Position numbers and translations under genes: made by a program. Of a stretch of 61,579 nt of DNA, positions 1 to 9,499 are shown piece by piece. The notes under the pieces are model-generated. The model saw only the letters and a list, made by a program, of their open reading frames with translations. It was not told the origin of the DNA and ran no database searches. The stretch comes from Oscillospiraceae bacterium (lineage in GTDB: Bacteria > Bacillota > Clostridia > Oscillospirales > Oscillospiraceae), in assembly GCA_009785525.1 (NCBI GenBank), contig WQWC01000007.1, positions 1 through 61,579 of the forward strand, in the 5' to 3' direction. Within the stretch, counting starts at the first letter, position 1, and every line of letters starts with the position of its first letter.

Positions 1-1
1 A

Positions 2-1564
2 ATAAATTTAGATGATAATATACCCCTAGATGGTAATATAACCCTGTTTGCCCAGTGGGCACGACATATAGTGACCTTTCTCCTAGACGGCGGTACGTAT
101 GGAGGCAGCAATCAAGCGCTCTTGGTGCAATCGGTACCCCACGGGCAAGATGCAACGGCATTGAGCGCGGTGCCAACACGCAATGGCTATACATTTACCG
201 GTTGGTCGCCTGTGCTGAATCTTATTAATGTGACAGAGAATAGGGAGTTTGTCGCCCAGTGGATTCGGAACCATACAGTAACCTTTGACCTAAACGGTGG
301 CGAGTACGACGGCGATCAGGATCTTTTGATACAAACAGTGCCTCATGAACAAGATGCAACGGCGCTGAGCGAAAATCCAACGCGTCCGGGCTTTACATTT
401 AACGGTTGGACTTCTGTGTTGAATCTTTTGAATGTGACAGAGAATAGAACATTTGTCGCCCGGTGGACGCCTATAGACACCACGGCACTCACAGTAACAT
501 ACGACGTCACCGGCACAAGACCGGCAACATACAGCGGAATGCCGGCATCCCCGCAAACGGCAGCGGCGGGTGACACAGTCACCGTCGCGCCCACCCCAAC
601 AACCACCGAAACAACGCACAACGGCGTAACCGGCACATGGACGTTCAACGGATGGAACCACGCGACGATCACCGGCCCGACATTCACAATGCCAAACGCG
701 CATGTAACGCTCACCGGATTCTGGACGTTTACACCGGCCACCGGCGGAAACGGCGGCATTCCCGGAGGCGGCATCCCTGGCGGGGGAACGCCTGGCAGTG
801 GCACCCCGGGCGGCGGCACGCCGGGACAACCCGGCAATGGCGGCGGCCCCGGCCCGTTCTCTCCATACCATAACTCGTTCATCATCGGGCGGCCCAGCGG
901 GAACATCTATCCCCGCGACAACATGACCCGTGCAGAGGTTACGACCGTGTTCTTCCGCCTGTTAAGCGATGACTTCCGGGCGCAAATGTGGAATCAGCAA
1001 AATCCGTTCTCCGATGTAAACGGCACAGACTGGTTCAACAACGCGGTATCAACGATGGCGAACGCAGGCGTTGTGCAAGGGCGACCGGACGGAACATTCC
1101 AGCCGAACCACCCCATCACCCGTGCCGAGGTAGCGGCGATTACCGCAAGATTCTTCAACGAGACGAGTCAAAATCCGGGCGCGTTTATTGACACCGCCGG
1201 ACACTGGGCAGAGGGGTATATTGATCTGCTGGCTGACTTCGGCTGGGTACAAGGCTCCGGCGACGGAATCTTCAGGCCCAATGACCCGGTGACAAGGGCT
1301 GAGGTAGCGGCGATTGTCAACCGTATGCTGAATCGTGTGCCGGAATCCATAGATAGTCTGCTTGACGGACGGACGCTATGGCCTGACAAGACGAACCAGG
1401 GCGCGTGGTACTATCTGTATCTGCAAGAGGCCAGCCACTCCACGGAGTTTGAGCGTTTGTCGAACAGCTATCTGAATTGGACCGAGCTGCTGTCCCATAT
1501 CGAGTGGCAGTTGCTGGAGTTGCCTGATTCGAGACCCGGCGACGTTCGGACTTCCAGAAGATGA
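2..1564 (+). CDS. InlB-repeat / SLH-domain surface protein, 5'-truncated by window edge
   Basis: The reading frame is open from base 2, so the gene starts upstream of the window; the GTG at 71 is not the start. The N-terminal part has at least two and a half InlB-type (Listeria-Bacteroides) repeats, each with a VTFDLNGG-like strand and ending in a FVAQW/LFAQW motif. A divergent repeat and a Gly/Pro-rich linker follow (bases about 735-860). Three S-layer homology domains come last, with TRAEV motifs near bases 930, 1120 and 1295. SLH domains bind pyruvylated cell-wall polymer, so this is an exported wall-anchored protein, probably an adhesin or coat component. It ends at TGA 1562-1564 and is followed by a terminator. 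The ligand is unknown. Confidence 0.85.
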   Translation: MNLDDNIPLDGNITLFAQWARHIVTFLLDGGTYGGSNQALLVQSVPHGQDATALSAVPTRNGYTFTGWSPVLNLINVTENREFVAQWIRNHTVTFDLNGGEYDGDQDLLIQTVPHEQDATALSENPTRPGFTFNGWTSVLNLLNVTENRTFVARWTPIDTTALTVTYDVTGTRPATYSGMPASPQTAAAGDTVTVAPTPTTTETTHNGVTGTWTFNGWNHATITGPTFTMPNAHVTLTGFWTFTPATGGNGGIPGGGIPGGGTPGSGTPGGGTPGQPGNGGGPGPFSPYHNSFIIGRPSGNIYPRDNMTRAEVTTVFFRLLSDDFRAQMWNQQNPFSDVNGTDWFNNAVSTMANAGVVQGRPDGTFQPNHPITRAEVAAITARFFNETSQNPGAFIDTAGHWAEGYIDLLADFGWVQGSGDGIFRPNDPVTRAEVAAIVNRMLNRVPESIDSLLDGRTLWPDKTNQGAWYYLYLQEASHSTEFERLSNSYLNWTELLSHIEWQLLELPDSRPGDVRTSRR

Positions 1565-1626
1565 GTTAAATTAAATCATGCAGGCAGCGGCTGCAGCCGC
1601 CCTGCCGTAAGAAAAGTTTTGTGACA

Positions 1627-1660
1627 GAAAATCGGCATAGCTTGTGCTATGCCGATTTTC
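1627..1660 (+). terminator. Rho-independent terminator after the SLH protein gene
   Basis: A perfect 15-bp inverted repeat (1627-1641 / 1646-1660) with a TTGT loop is followed by a short T-rich stretch. It separates the surface-protein gene from the peptide-transport operon. Confidence 0.8.
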
Positions 1661-1738
1661 TTTGCCCTCTGACGGGTGTTGTCAAAACGATGAATTAAAC
1701 TTTTTTACCTATTATTAGACAATTTAAAGCATTAACTG

Positions 1739-1767
1739 TTGACACGTTTATGAATACTGTGTATCAT
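1739..1767 (+). promoter_or_regulatory. Predicted sigma-A promoter of the peptide ABC transporter operon
   Basis: TTGACA at 1739-1744 and TATCAT at 1762-1767 are separated by 17 bp, 11 of 12 consensus bases. It lies about 70 bp upstream of the receptor gene, in an AT-rich gap with no other function seen. A second TTGACA at 1767-1772 has a poorly spaced TATATT. Confidence 0.65.
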
Positions 1768-1837
1768 TGACAGGTAAGCGTCACCTTTGACGTATATTTG
1801 TCAATAAAACCCACAAAAATGAAGGAGATGTATAAAA

Positions 1838-3499
1838 ATGAAAAAGAATAAAATCATAGCCCTGATTATCGCTTTAGTGATGGTCATGGCACTGGTGGCG
1901 GCCTGTGGTCCGGCTGCGGATGATGGCGACCGCCCGGCAACTGGGCAGGACACCCAGGACACCCCGCCTGCCGCCGCCCCAGGCGAAGGCGGCGGTATGG
2001 AGCTTGATGCACCGGTTGAAGGGGCGGCACTGGCTGAGCATATTGATGTCATAATCGACAACAATCCGATAGCCGTCGTCAACCCATTCAACCCGGCTTC
2101 AAACCCGACTTCTACCAGCTGGGTGTTTGTCATGGTACATGACCGGCTGATCGAAAGAGATCATTCCACAGGTGAGTTCGTGCCTTCCCTCGCGCATAAC
2201 TGGCGCACGGAAGATTATCAGACTTTCGTCTTCTATCTGCGCGATGACGTCTATTTCCACAACGGGCAGCAGTTCACAGCTGATGATGTTATCTTCACGG
2301 TCGAATACGGCAGGGAAACCGGCGTGGGCTCGCTCGGATTCGCCCGGTGGTCGGCTGTTGACACCATGACGGCGATTGATCCATTTACTCTTGAAATAGT
2401 TTTGAACAATGTCAATGTTGACTTTTATCACGACATAGCGCATCCCCCCGCATCTATTTTAAGCCGCACCGCGCTTGAGGCTGACTCAGCCACAGGTCAC
2501 CATATAGGCACGGGTCCCTATGTCATTCGTGAGCTTATTCCCGGCGACTTCGTCACGATGGATATGAATGAAAACTTCTGGAATGAGAGATTTGACCCGC
2601 AAACCCAAACCGTAACACTGCGCTTTATTCCGGAGCCGGCTGCCCGGACGACAAGACTGTGGACCGGTGACACTCATATAAGCTTCAGCACCAGTGCAGA
2701 CGACATTTATCGATTCCAGGCGTTGCCGAATGAGTTCAACGTCATCGGGCACACGTTCAACACAATGCAGGGATTCTCTATGAACTTAGCCGATCCGGTA
2801 TTGCAATGCTGGCATCTCAGAATGGCCATAATGCACGCGACGAACAGGTCGGACGTAGCCCTCTTCGCTGCAAACGAGTGGGCGGTAAACGTTTTGGAAA
2901 CTGACAGAGGCGGCGGAACAATATGGGGACATTCCATGGACTTCCGCAATAATGATATCCCCGGAGTTGATTTTAACCTCGAAATGGCGGCGTACCATCT
3001 GGCGCAGTCGGATTATAACGGCGAGGAAATCGAAATCGCGGCCGCAATCATTACAAATGTCAGGGCAGCCCAGGCCATGCAGGAGCAATTGAGGGTTGCA
3101 GGCATCACCGCACGTGTGATTGAGTTTGACTCGCCCGGCCTGAATGCCCACATGGCAGATAATCCCACCCAGATTGTTTGGCTTGCGTTAAACAACACGC
3201 TTGCGGCGGGTTCCATCAGGACATTCTTCCACTCTGAATCGGCAATGAACAGGATGAGGATGAACTTCAACAATCCGGCAGTGGACGAAATGCTTGACCG
3301 CGCTGCGACGACGCTTGACATCAACGAGCGCCGCGCTATCTACATGGAGGTCCAAGAACTTCTTGCGGCGGATCCGGCGTTTTGTATAGTCTTCTGGCGC
3401 ATCAACGGAGTTGTTGCCCATGCAGGCATTGGCGGAGTCGTTCTTCCGGCGGACAATGTGTCGGTTGACCTAAGAGAGATTTTCTTCGTTACAGACTAA
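1838..3499 (+). CDS. Peptide ABC transporter substrate-binding lipoprotein (SBP family 5)
   Basis: This is the extracellular receptor of an Opp/Dpp-type importer. A lipoprotein signal peptide ends in the lipobox LVAAC, with Cys23 as the lipidation site, followed by an acidic, Ala/Pro-rich linker. The 553-aa length and the motifs WRTEDYQTFVFYLRDDVYFHNGQ and IGTGPYV are typical of SBP_bac_5 proteins. The start ATG has a good GGAG ribosome site at 1821-1829. It is the first gene of an operon with a fused permease and two ATPases. Peptide is the best guess for the substrate, supported by the neighbouring peptidases, but other family 5 ligands (nickel, sugars) cannot be excluded. Confidence 0.9.
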   Translation: MKKNKIIALIIALVMVMALVAACGPAADDGDRPATGQDTQDTPPAAAPGEGGGMELDAPVEGAALAEHIDVIIDNNPIAVVNPFNPASNPTSTSWVFVMVHDRLIERDHSTGEFVPSLAHNWRTEDYQTFVFYLRDDVYFHNGQQFTADDVIFTVEYGRETGVGSLGFARWSAVDTMTAIDPFTLEIVLNNVNVDFYHDIAHPPASILSRTALEADSATGHHIGTGPYVIRELIPGDFVTMDMNENFWNERFDPQTQTVTLRFIPEPAARTTRLWTGDTHISFSTSADDIYRFQALPNEFNVIGHTFNTMQGFSMNLADPVLQCWHLRMAIMHATNRSDVALFAANEWAVNVLETDRGGGTIWGHSMDFRNNDIPGVDFNLEMAAYHLAQSDYNGEEIEIAAAIITNVRAAQAMQEQLRVAGITARVIEFDSPGLNAHMADNPTQIVWLALNNTLAAGSIRTFFHSESAMNRMRMNFNNPAVDEMLDRAATTLDINERRAIYMEVQELLAADPAFCIVFWRINGVVAHAGIGGVVLPADNVSVDLREIFFVTD

Positions 3500-3527
3500 C
3501 TACATAAAAACCGGAACAGCATATTCG

Positions 3528-3556
3528 GCGGCCGGGGGCGCAGCGTTCCCGGCCGC
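3528..3556 (+). promoter_or_regulatory. GC-rich intercistronic hairpin between receptor and permease genes
   Basis: A perfect 9-bp stem (3528-3536 / 3548-3556), extendable by two G-U pairs, lies in the 76-bp gap and has no T-tract. Such hairpins after binding-protein genes commonly stabilise the upstream mRNA or attenuate downstream expression, so that receptor exceeds permease. That role is inferred from position. Confidence 0.5.
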
Positions 3557-3575
3557 TATATGGGAGGGAAGATCT

Positions 3576-5675
3576 TTGTTACGCTACATATTCATTCGCA
3601 TCTTGTGGTTGATTCCGACTATTATTTTGGTGTCGCTTATTGTATTCAGTCTTATGGAGCTGGCCCCCGGCGATGCTGTGGCCGGCATACTTATGTACGC
3701 TGAAGATATCTCCGACGAGGAAATTGCAGAGCTTAGAAGAATGCATAACCTTGACAGGCCTATGATATACAGGTACGGAGTATATATGCGTAACCTATTA
3801 CGGGGAGACTTGGGGGTTGGCGCCGTCACCAGAACGCCCGTGTGGGATGAGTTTATACGACGATTGCCAAATACGCTGATACTGTCGTTTGTATCCCTTA
3901 TTATCGGGGTAGGTGTTGCCATTCCGCTTGGCATAATAGCGGCAAGGCGCGCCACAACGCTGGTGGACAATTCCGTGACAGTATTTTCCATGATCGGAAT
4001 GTCGATGCCGCTATTTTGGATAGGTATACTGCTAATGCTTATCTTTGCACAGCGCCTTCAATGGTTGCCGGCAGGTAATTTTGACGACGGGTGGCGAAGT
4101 CTTGTATTGCCGGGAATTGTCGGCAGTTTTACGCTGATGGCAAACGCCGCCAGACAAACGCGATCCAATATGCTTGAGGTCTTAAAGTCGGACTACTTAC
4201 GTACCGCGCGGGCTAAGGGAGTGCCGGAAGAAATCGTCATCAGGAAACACGCGCTCAACAACGCTTGGATTCCGATCATAACGGCTATCGGGACCTCTCT
4301 GAGCAATGTAATCGCGGGTGCTGTCGTTGTCGAGATGGTATTCACATGGCCGGGCATAGGGCGTATGGCTGCCGAAGCTGTTGGTTCACGTGACGTGACA
4401 ACCGCCACCGGCGTTATCATAATGACGACGATCATGTACGTTTTGGTGCAGTTGATAGTCGATATACTCTATGCGTTTGTCGATCCCAGAATAAAGGCTC
4501 AGTATAAGAATTACGGCAGAAGAAGAAAGAAAGCCGCAGTGCCGAAAAAGCCGGAGGCTGTCTTAGCCGCGCCTACGGAATCAATAAAACCGGAAGAGGC
4601 GCTGCCGCCGGTGAGTATTGAAACGCCGCCGGAGCCTCAGACTCCGGAACCAGTTATGCCGGCAGCCGCGAAACCGGAGAGGAATCGCGCCGTTGCCACT
4701 GGCAGCAAGGCCGCGCGCGTATCGTTTGCAACACGGACTTTTGATAAAGACGGGCTTAAGTCATCTGACGCGGAGGATGAAAAAGACCTTTCCGCTGATG
4801 ACTCCATACTTGTTTCTAAAAAATATAAGAAGCGCAGCCAAATGGGCGAAATCTTCCATCACATGAGCAAAAACAAAGGCGCAATGGCTGGATTGATTAT
4901 CTTCGGCATAATGATTATTTTGTTCATTGTGTCGCTGTTCATCAGTTGGGACTCCGTCGTTTCAATAAGCGCCCAGAACAGATTAGCTTCCCCCAGTTTG
5001 GCGCTGCCATTCGGCGCTGATAACATGGGCCGCAACGTATTCTTGCGGGTGATTTACGGTACAAGGTATACCTTGGCCATAGGCCTTGGCGCGGTTACTA
5101 TCGCGGCGATTTTCGGAGTTACCGCTGGTTGTATCGCCGGCTTCTACGGTGGAAAGTTAGATAATATAATCCTGCGTATTTCAGACGTTGTCGCCTCAAT
5201 ACCGGGAATGTTGTTGGGGATGGTAATCGTGACAGTGCTGGGGCAAAGCTTTCAGAACTTGATTATTGCAGTTGGCGTCCAGGCAGTACCCATATATTTG
5301 CGAATGACAAGGGCGACGACAATGACGTTGCGGAATAACGAGTTTGTCGAGGCGGCGCAAGCGGTCGGGCTATCCAATGTACGAATAGCGTTCTCTCAGG
5401 TTCTGCCCAACGGATTGGCTCCGATTATCGTCACACTCACCGCCAGCCTTGGTATATCAATTATTGTTGCGTCATCGCTCAGCTTTCTTGGGTTCGGCGT
5501 TCCGATACCGCAGCCTGAATGGGGCGCGATAATTGCGGACGGAAGGGAATTCGCAACCCGTGCGCCATGGCTGATGACTTTCCCGGGTGTGTTTATAATG
5601 CTCACGGTACTTGCATTTAATCTGCTTGGCGATGGTTTGCGCGACGCGCTTGATCCAAAGCTGAAGAAGAGATAG
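3576..5675 (+). CDS. oppBC: Fused OppB-OppC peptide transporter permease
   Basis: A single 699-aa frame carries both permease subunits that are normally separate. Residues 1 to about 310 match OppB/DppB: TM1 near residues 5-27, then the permease domain with its EAA-loop motif [12 protein letters not shown]. About 110 residues of Pro/Glu/Lys-rich linker follow (bases 4505-4840). Residues 423-699 match OppC/DppC, with a TM helix after [14 protein letters not shown] and the EAA loop [15 protein letters not shown]. The internal ATG at 4842 has no ribosome site, so the halves should be made as one chain. The start is TTG with GGGAGGG at 3562-3568. It forms the inner-membrane channel for the receptor and OppD/OppF. 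Confidence 0.9.
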   Translation: MLRYIFIRILWLIPTIILVSLIVFSLMELAPGDAVAGILMYAEDISDEEIAELRRMHNLDRPMIYRYGVYMRNLLRGDLGVGAVTRTPVWDEFIRRLPNTLILSFVSLIIGVGVAIPLGIIAARRATTLVDNSVTVFSMIGMSMPLFWIGILLMLIFAQRLQWLPAGNFDDGWRSLVLPGIVGSFTLMANAARQTRSNMLEVLKSDYLRTARAKGVPEEIVIRKHALNNAWIPIITAIGTSLSNVIAGAVVVEMVFTWPGIGRMAAEAVGSRDVTTATGVIIMTTIMYVLVQLIVDILYAFVDPRIKAQYKNYGRRRKKAAVPKKPEAVLAAPTESIKPEEALPPVSIETPPEPQTPEPVMPAAAKPERNRAVATGSKAARVSFATRTFDKDGLKSSDAEDEKDLSADDSILVSKKYKKRSQMGEIFHHMSKNKGAMAGLIIFGIMIILFIVSLFISWDSVVSISAQNRLASPSLALPFGADNMGRNVFLRVIYGTRYTLAIGLGAVTIAAIFGVTAGCIAGFYGGKLDNIILRISDVVASIPGMLLGMVIVTVLGQSFQNLIIAVGVQAVPIYLRMTRATTMTLRNNEFVEAAQAVGLSNVRIAFSQVLPNGLAPIIVTLTASLGISIIVASSLSFLGFGVPIPQPEWGAIIADGREFATRAPWLMTFPGVFIMLTVLAFNLLGDGLRDALDPKLKKR

Positions 5676-5736
5676 CATTTTGCACGCGGCGGATATGAGC
5701 CGCTTGAGATATATACGATTCGAAGGGAGACAAACA

Positions 5737-6786
5737 ATGGAGAATGTTGGTGCGAACGGGGCCACAAGGGATTCTGATTTGCATGACGCCGAAACCGTCC
5801 TTGATGTAAAGGACCTGGTAGTTCATTATGTGCTGGAAGACGAGACTGTCGAGGCAGTCAATGGTATTTCATTCAGCCTGAAGAAAGGGCAAACGCTCGG
5901 CCTGGTGGGTGAGACGGGCGCGGGAAAAACATCGACAGCGCTGGCGATACTCAACCTGGTTCAGATGCCGCCGGGCGTCATAAAAAGCGGCACGATAAAT
6001 GTATGCGGAGCCGAGGTCTTGAAAATGACCCCGAAGCAGCTTGAGAAAATGAGGGGCAAGGATGTATCAATGATCTTTCAGGACCCGATGACGGCGTTAA
6101 ACCCCGTAATGACCGTGGGTGAGCAGATTGCCGAAAGCATAAAATACCATGAAGGCCTGTCGGCGAAAGAGTCGATGATCAAAGCGGAAGAAATGTTGGA
6201 ACTGGTCGGCATTCCGGGCATACGCTCGACGGAGTATCCGCACCAGTTTTCCGGCGGCATGAAGCAGCGCGTGGTCATAGCTATCGCCCTTGCATGTAAC
6301 CCGCAAGTCTTGCTTGCTGATGAGCCGACATCCGCACTGGATGTGACGATACAGGCGCAGGTGCTTGACATGATGAGGGAATTGAAAGATAAACTGGGGA
6401 CAGCGCTTATAATGATTACCCACGATTTGGGCGTTGTGGCAAAAGTGTGCGACAGCGTGGCGGTAATGTATGCCGGCAAGATAGTGGAGCACGGTACGCT
6501 TGAAGATGTTTTCAACACGCCGATGCACCCGTATACGGAGGGCCTGTTTAACTCGCTGCCGAATATCGAGGACAGCGCTGCCGAGCTGATGCCGATACCC
6601 GGTCTTATGCCGGATCCGACAAAGCTCCCGCCCGGATGCGCATTCGAACCGAGGTGCAGATATGCGGTGGAAGCATGTAAAGAGCCCTGCGAAGTGAGGT
6701 CGATAAGCGGCACGCACAAGCTGCTGTGTACCCGGTACAACGAACCCGAATTCAGGATAGATATGGAACGAGGTGAGGCGCAATGA
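5737..6786 (+). CDS. oppD: Oligopeptide ABC transporter ATP-binding protein OppD
   Basis: One of two cytoplasmic ATPases driving the importer. Walker A is GETGAGKT (about residues 58-65), the signature is FSGGMKQR and Walker B is LLADEP. The C-terminal oligopeptide-transporter extension has the Cys-containing motif [10 protein letters not shown]. The frame is open from TTG 5680, but ATG 5737 is the better start because AAGGGAG sits 7 bp upstream (5723-5729). Its stop overlaps the oppF start by 4 bp (ATGA), indicating translational coupling. Confidence 0.93.
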   Translation: MENVGANGATRDSDLHDAETVLDVKDLVVHYVLEDETVEAVNGISFSLKKGQTLGLVGETGAGKTSTALAILNLVQMPPGVIKSGTINVCGAEVLKMTPKQLEKMRGKDVSMIFQDPMTALNPVMTVGEQIAESIKYHEGLSAKESMIKAEEMLELVGIPGIRSTEYPHQFSGGMKQRVVIAIALACNPQVLLADEPTSALDVTIQAQVLDMMRELKDKLGTALIMITHDLGVVAKVCDSVAVMYAGKIVEHGTLEDVFNTPMHPYTEGLFNSLPNIEDSAAELMPIPGLMPDPTKLPPGCAFEPRCRYAVEACKEPCEVRSISGTHKLLCTRYNEPEFRIDMERGEAQ

Positions 6787-7772
6787 CAGAAAACCTGATA
6801 GAGATAAAAAACCTAAAGAAGCACTTTAAAACTCCCAACGGGACGGTGCACGCGGTTGACGGCATCTCGTTCGATATCAAGCGGGGGGAGACGGTAGGCA
6901 TAGTCGGAGAATCCGGGTGCGGAAAAACGACGACCGGCCGTGCCGCAATACGTCTGATAGAACCGACGGCTGGGCAGGTCTTTTTCGAGGGGAAGGATAT
7001 CTTCTCAATGGGCCGCCGCGCCTTAAACAAGGCCCGCAAAGACATGCAGATAATATTCCAAGACCCGTTCTCATCGCTCAATCCTAGGATGACGGTGTTC
7101 GATACTATAGCGCTGCCGCTGAAGTATCACCAAATCATATCCGGCTCCAAGAAAGTGGATATAGAGCGGCGCGTGATTGAGTTGATGGAGACGGTCGGCC
7201 TTGCTGAGCGCCTGATTAACACGTATCCGCACGAGCTGGATGGCGGCCGCAGGCAAAGGATCGGTATAGCCAGGGCGCTGGCTGTCGAACCGAAGTTTAT
7301 TGTGTGCGATGAGCCGGTGTCCGCGCTTGATGTATCAATTCAGGCTCAGATATTGAATCTGCTGAAAAAGCTGCAGAAAGACCGGGGACTGACGTTCATA
7401 TTCATAACGCATGACCTGGCGGTTGTGAAGCATTTTTCTGATACTATCATCGTCATGTATTTGGGGCTGGAGGTTGAAAAGGCGCCTGCTAATGAATTGT
7501 TTGCAAACCCGATGCACCCATATACAAAGGCACTCCTGTCGGCGATCCTCGTCCCCAAAGTCGGGGCGAACAAAGACCGCGTTGCGTTGCGCGGGGAGCT
7601 GTCGATGCCGATTGACCCTCCCGATGAATGCCGATTCGCGCCGCGCTGTAACTACTACAACCCAGCGAAGTGCGACAAAGGCAGACCCCCGCTGATTGAA
7701 GTATCGCCGAACCACTTCGTAGCCTGCCACTGCATAGGCCCCGGCGGCCGAAACGATCTGGTTCTTCAGTAA
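6783..7772 (+). CDS. oppF: Oligopeptide ABC transporter ATP-binding protein OppF
   Basis: The second ATPase of the importer, 329 aa. Walker A is GESGCGKT (residues 42-49), Walker B is FIVCDEP, and the C-terminal oligopeptide-transporter extension has the motif RFAPRC. The ABC signature is unusual: ELDGGRRQR instead of the normal LSGGQRQR, so the Ser that contacts ATP in the partner site is Asp. In a heterodimer this would make one of two ATP sites degenerate, as in other asymmetric ABC transporters. The start overlaps oppD. A bidirectional terminator lies after it. Confidence 0.92.
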   Translation: MTENLIEIKNLKKHFKTPNGTVHAVDGISFDIKRGETVGIVGESGCGKTTTGRAAIRLIEPTAGQVFFEGKDIFSMGRRALNKARKDMQIIFQDPFSSLNPRMTVFDTIALPLKYHQIISGSKKVDIERRVIELMETVGLAERLINTYPHELDGGRRQRIGIARALAVEPKFIVCDEPVSALDVSIQAQILNLLKKLQKDRGLTFIFITHDLAVVKHFSDTIIVMYLGLEVEKAPANELFANPMHPYTKALLSAILVPKVGANKDRVALRGELSMPIDPPDECRFAPRCNYYNPAKCDKGRPPLIEVSPNHFVACHCIGPGGRNDLVLQ

Positions 7773-7804
7773 AGTACAGATTTAAAACTTAACTAAAATG
7801 AAAA

Positions 7805-7842
7805 ACGGAGGTATAGATTTTGTCTATACCTCCGTAAGTTTT
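7805..7842. terminator. Bidirectional terminator between oppF and pepV
   Basis: A perfect 13-bp stem (7805-7817 / 7823-7835) is followed by AAGTTTTT on the plus strand and preceded by a run of A (T on the minus strand). It can therefore end both convergent transcription units. Confidence 0.75.
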
Positions 7843-7843
7843 T

Positions 7844-7909
7844 GTAGGGGAGGATGGCAATCCGCCCGTTTGGTAACCTGTATTCGGGACGATTGCCATC
7901 GTCCCCTAC
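7844..7909. repeat. Intergenic palindromic repeat, copy 1 (GTAGGGG ... CCCCTAC family)
   Basis: The element is bounded by GTAGGGG and CCCCTAC and has two inner hairpin arms (GGATGGCAATCC and GACGATTGCCATCGTC). Related full copies occur at 13270, 23811, 31643, 34973 and 37780. Copy 2 is close to the reverse complement of this one, including the inner spacer. No coding role is seen. From 7910 to 7999 there is a further GGACGGCC/GGCCGTCC-type half repeat. Confidence 0.8.
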
Positions 7910-7999
7910 GAAATACAATGCATTGCGCCGTCCGCGGAAATCCCCGTGGTCTTGCACATACGGACGGCCAAAGGTCGTCTCTACATGGCCAGGTGCATT

Positions 8000-9499
8000 T
8001 TACACACACATTTCCAAAATCACTTCAGTGAACATCTTTGCGCTCATCATCAGGTGATCCAGCTCCATGAACTCGTTCGCGCCGTGGATGTTGTTGTCGG
8101 CCCCGGGGAACCCGCAGCCGAAGGCCACGCCGCCTGGGATATCGTGGACGTAAGTAGACCCGCCGATGGCAAGACACTCGCCCTTTTCGCCGGTGTAATC
8201 TTCGTAAATCCGCAGCAAGGTCTGCACAAACGGTGTATCTTCCGGTGTGTGGTGAGATTTGTAGATTGTCAGATCGTTAACACTGATACCCTCGCGTTTA
8301 AATGCCGCGCGGGTTATGGCTTCTATGTCGATTTCATCCGCGCAAATCGGTGTGCGGCTGTCGAAATTGGCGGAGAATCCGGTTGGCGTCAGCTCCAGCA
8401 CACCGAAGTTTACCGTCAGCTCACCGGAAATCTTGTCGCTCATTTCCAGACCAAGATTCTCCCCGCGTATATCCCCATGAGGGAACAGGCGGTTCAAGGC
8501 TTGGACATGTCGGAATCCGGCAGTATCGGCGAATGACATTGCCGCCAGCATTTCCAGCAGCGCCGTCTGCGCGTTAATTCCCGCTGACGGGTGCGCCGCG
8601 TGCGCCGATTTGCCGTGGGATGTGAGGACAACCCGATTCGGGGCGGGGGCGCTGGTAGGGTTTTCACCTTCAAAACTAAAATCCGCCGGATTAAAGTTTT
8701 CCGGGGTAAACTCGTCCGGCGCGGCAGTGAGCATCGCACCTGTTTTTTCGGAATATTTGCGGCAGAGCAACGCGGCTTCGGCCAACGAAATGCCCTCAAT
8801 CACTGCTTTGCAGAGCGGGGGAACGGCGTTTGCAGTCGCACCGCCGGAGATAGAGATGACTCGCGGCAGGGTGGAATCCGCTTCCCACTCCGCGCCGAAT
8901 ACCGGCACCAGCCTGCCTTTTTCAAGATTCATCACAGGGAAACCCGCGTCCGGCGTGAATACATACGTCGGCGGTGCGGCTTTCTCCAGATACTGCGCGA
9001 TATCCTGGCAGCCGGTTTCCTCGCCGGAGCCGAGAATCAGCCTGAATCCGCGTGTGAACTTCGGGCAAAGCTCCGCCGCGCAGTAGAGTGCGTACATCGC
9101 GGCAACGGATGGGCCTTTATCGTCAGATGTACCCCTGCCGTAAAGCTTTCCGTCCTTGATCAACAACTCAAACGGATCGGAACTCCAACCCGGCCCGGCT
9201 TCAACTATGTCCAGATGCGCCAAGATGCCGAGTTCGGGCAGTTTATCAGCTGTTGGGCCGTAATCGGCGGTAATTATAATGTCTTCAAAGTTTTCCACCG
9301 TGAATCCGCGTTTTTCTAACTGCGCTTGGACAACGTCCAGAACCTCACGTGCGGCCGGGCCGTATGGCTGGCCATCAGCCGGAGCGCTTCTGACACTGTT
9401 TATCGCGACAAGCGCTGATAAATCACTTATCATTTCGTCTGAATGTTGATTGAACCATTCGTCAATTTTCTGCCGTAATTCAACTTTCATCTCGTCCAT
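8000..9499 (-). CDS. pepV: Dipeptidase PepV-like (peptidase M20 family)
   Basis: A cytosolic zinc dipeptidase that would finish the breakdown of imported peptides. The 499-aa length fits PepV. Metal and active-site motifs are visible: LAHLDIVEAGPGW, GRGTSDDKGP (bridging Asp), GSGEETG (catalytic Glu pair) and PDAGFPV. A lid domain follows, with a C-terminal His motif in the last third. Its start lies inside the end of the M18 aminopeptidase gene (20-bp overlap), so the two are translationally coupled. ATG three codons further in (M4) is an alternative start. It is the last gene of the prfA-coaE-M18-pepV unit. Confidence 0.9.
   Translation of the reverse strand: MDEMKVELRQKIDEWFNQHSDEMISDLSALVAINSVRSAPADGQPYGPAAREVLDVVQAQLEKRGFTVENFEDIIITADYGPTADKLPELGILAHLDIVEAGPGWSSDPFELLIKDGKLYGRGTSDDKGPSVAAMYALYCAAELCPKFTRGFRLILGSGEETGCQDIAQYLEKAAPPTYVFTPDAGFPVMNLEKGRLVPVFGAEWEADSTLPRVISISGGATANAVPPLCKAVIEGISLAEAALLCRKYSEKTGAMLTAAPDEFTPENFNPADFSFEGENPTSAPAPNRVVLTSHGKSAHAAHPSAGINAQTALLEMLAAMSFADTAGFRHVQALNRLFPHGDIRGENLGLEMSDKISGELTVNFGVLELTPTGFSANFDSRTPICADEIDIEAITRAAFKREGISVNDLTIYKSHHTPEDTPFVQTLLRIYEDYTGEKGECLAIGGSTYVHDIPGGVAFGCGFPGADNNIHGANEFMELDHLMMSAKMFTEVILEMCV

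Noticed and set aside
290-871. Minus-strand open frame of 193 codons opposite the SLH protein
   Set aside because: Antisense shadow of InlB repeats and the Gly/Pro linker; no ribosome site and no family motif.
7798-8031. Plus-strand frame over the oppF-pepV gap
   Set aside because: It is made of a terminator and palindromic repeats and overlaps the end of pepV.
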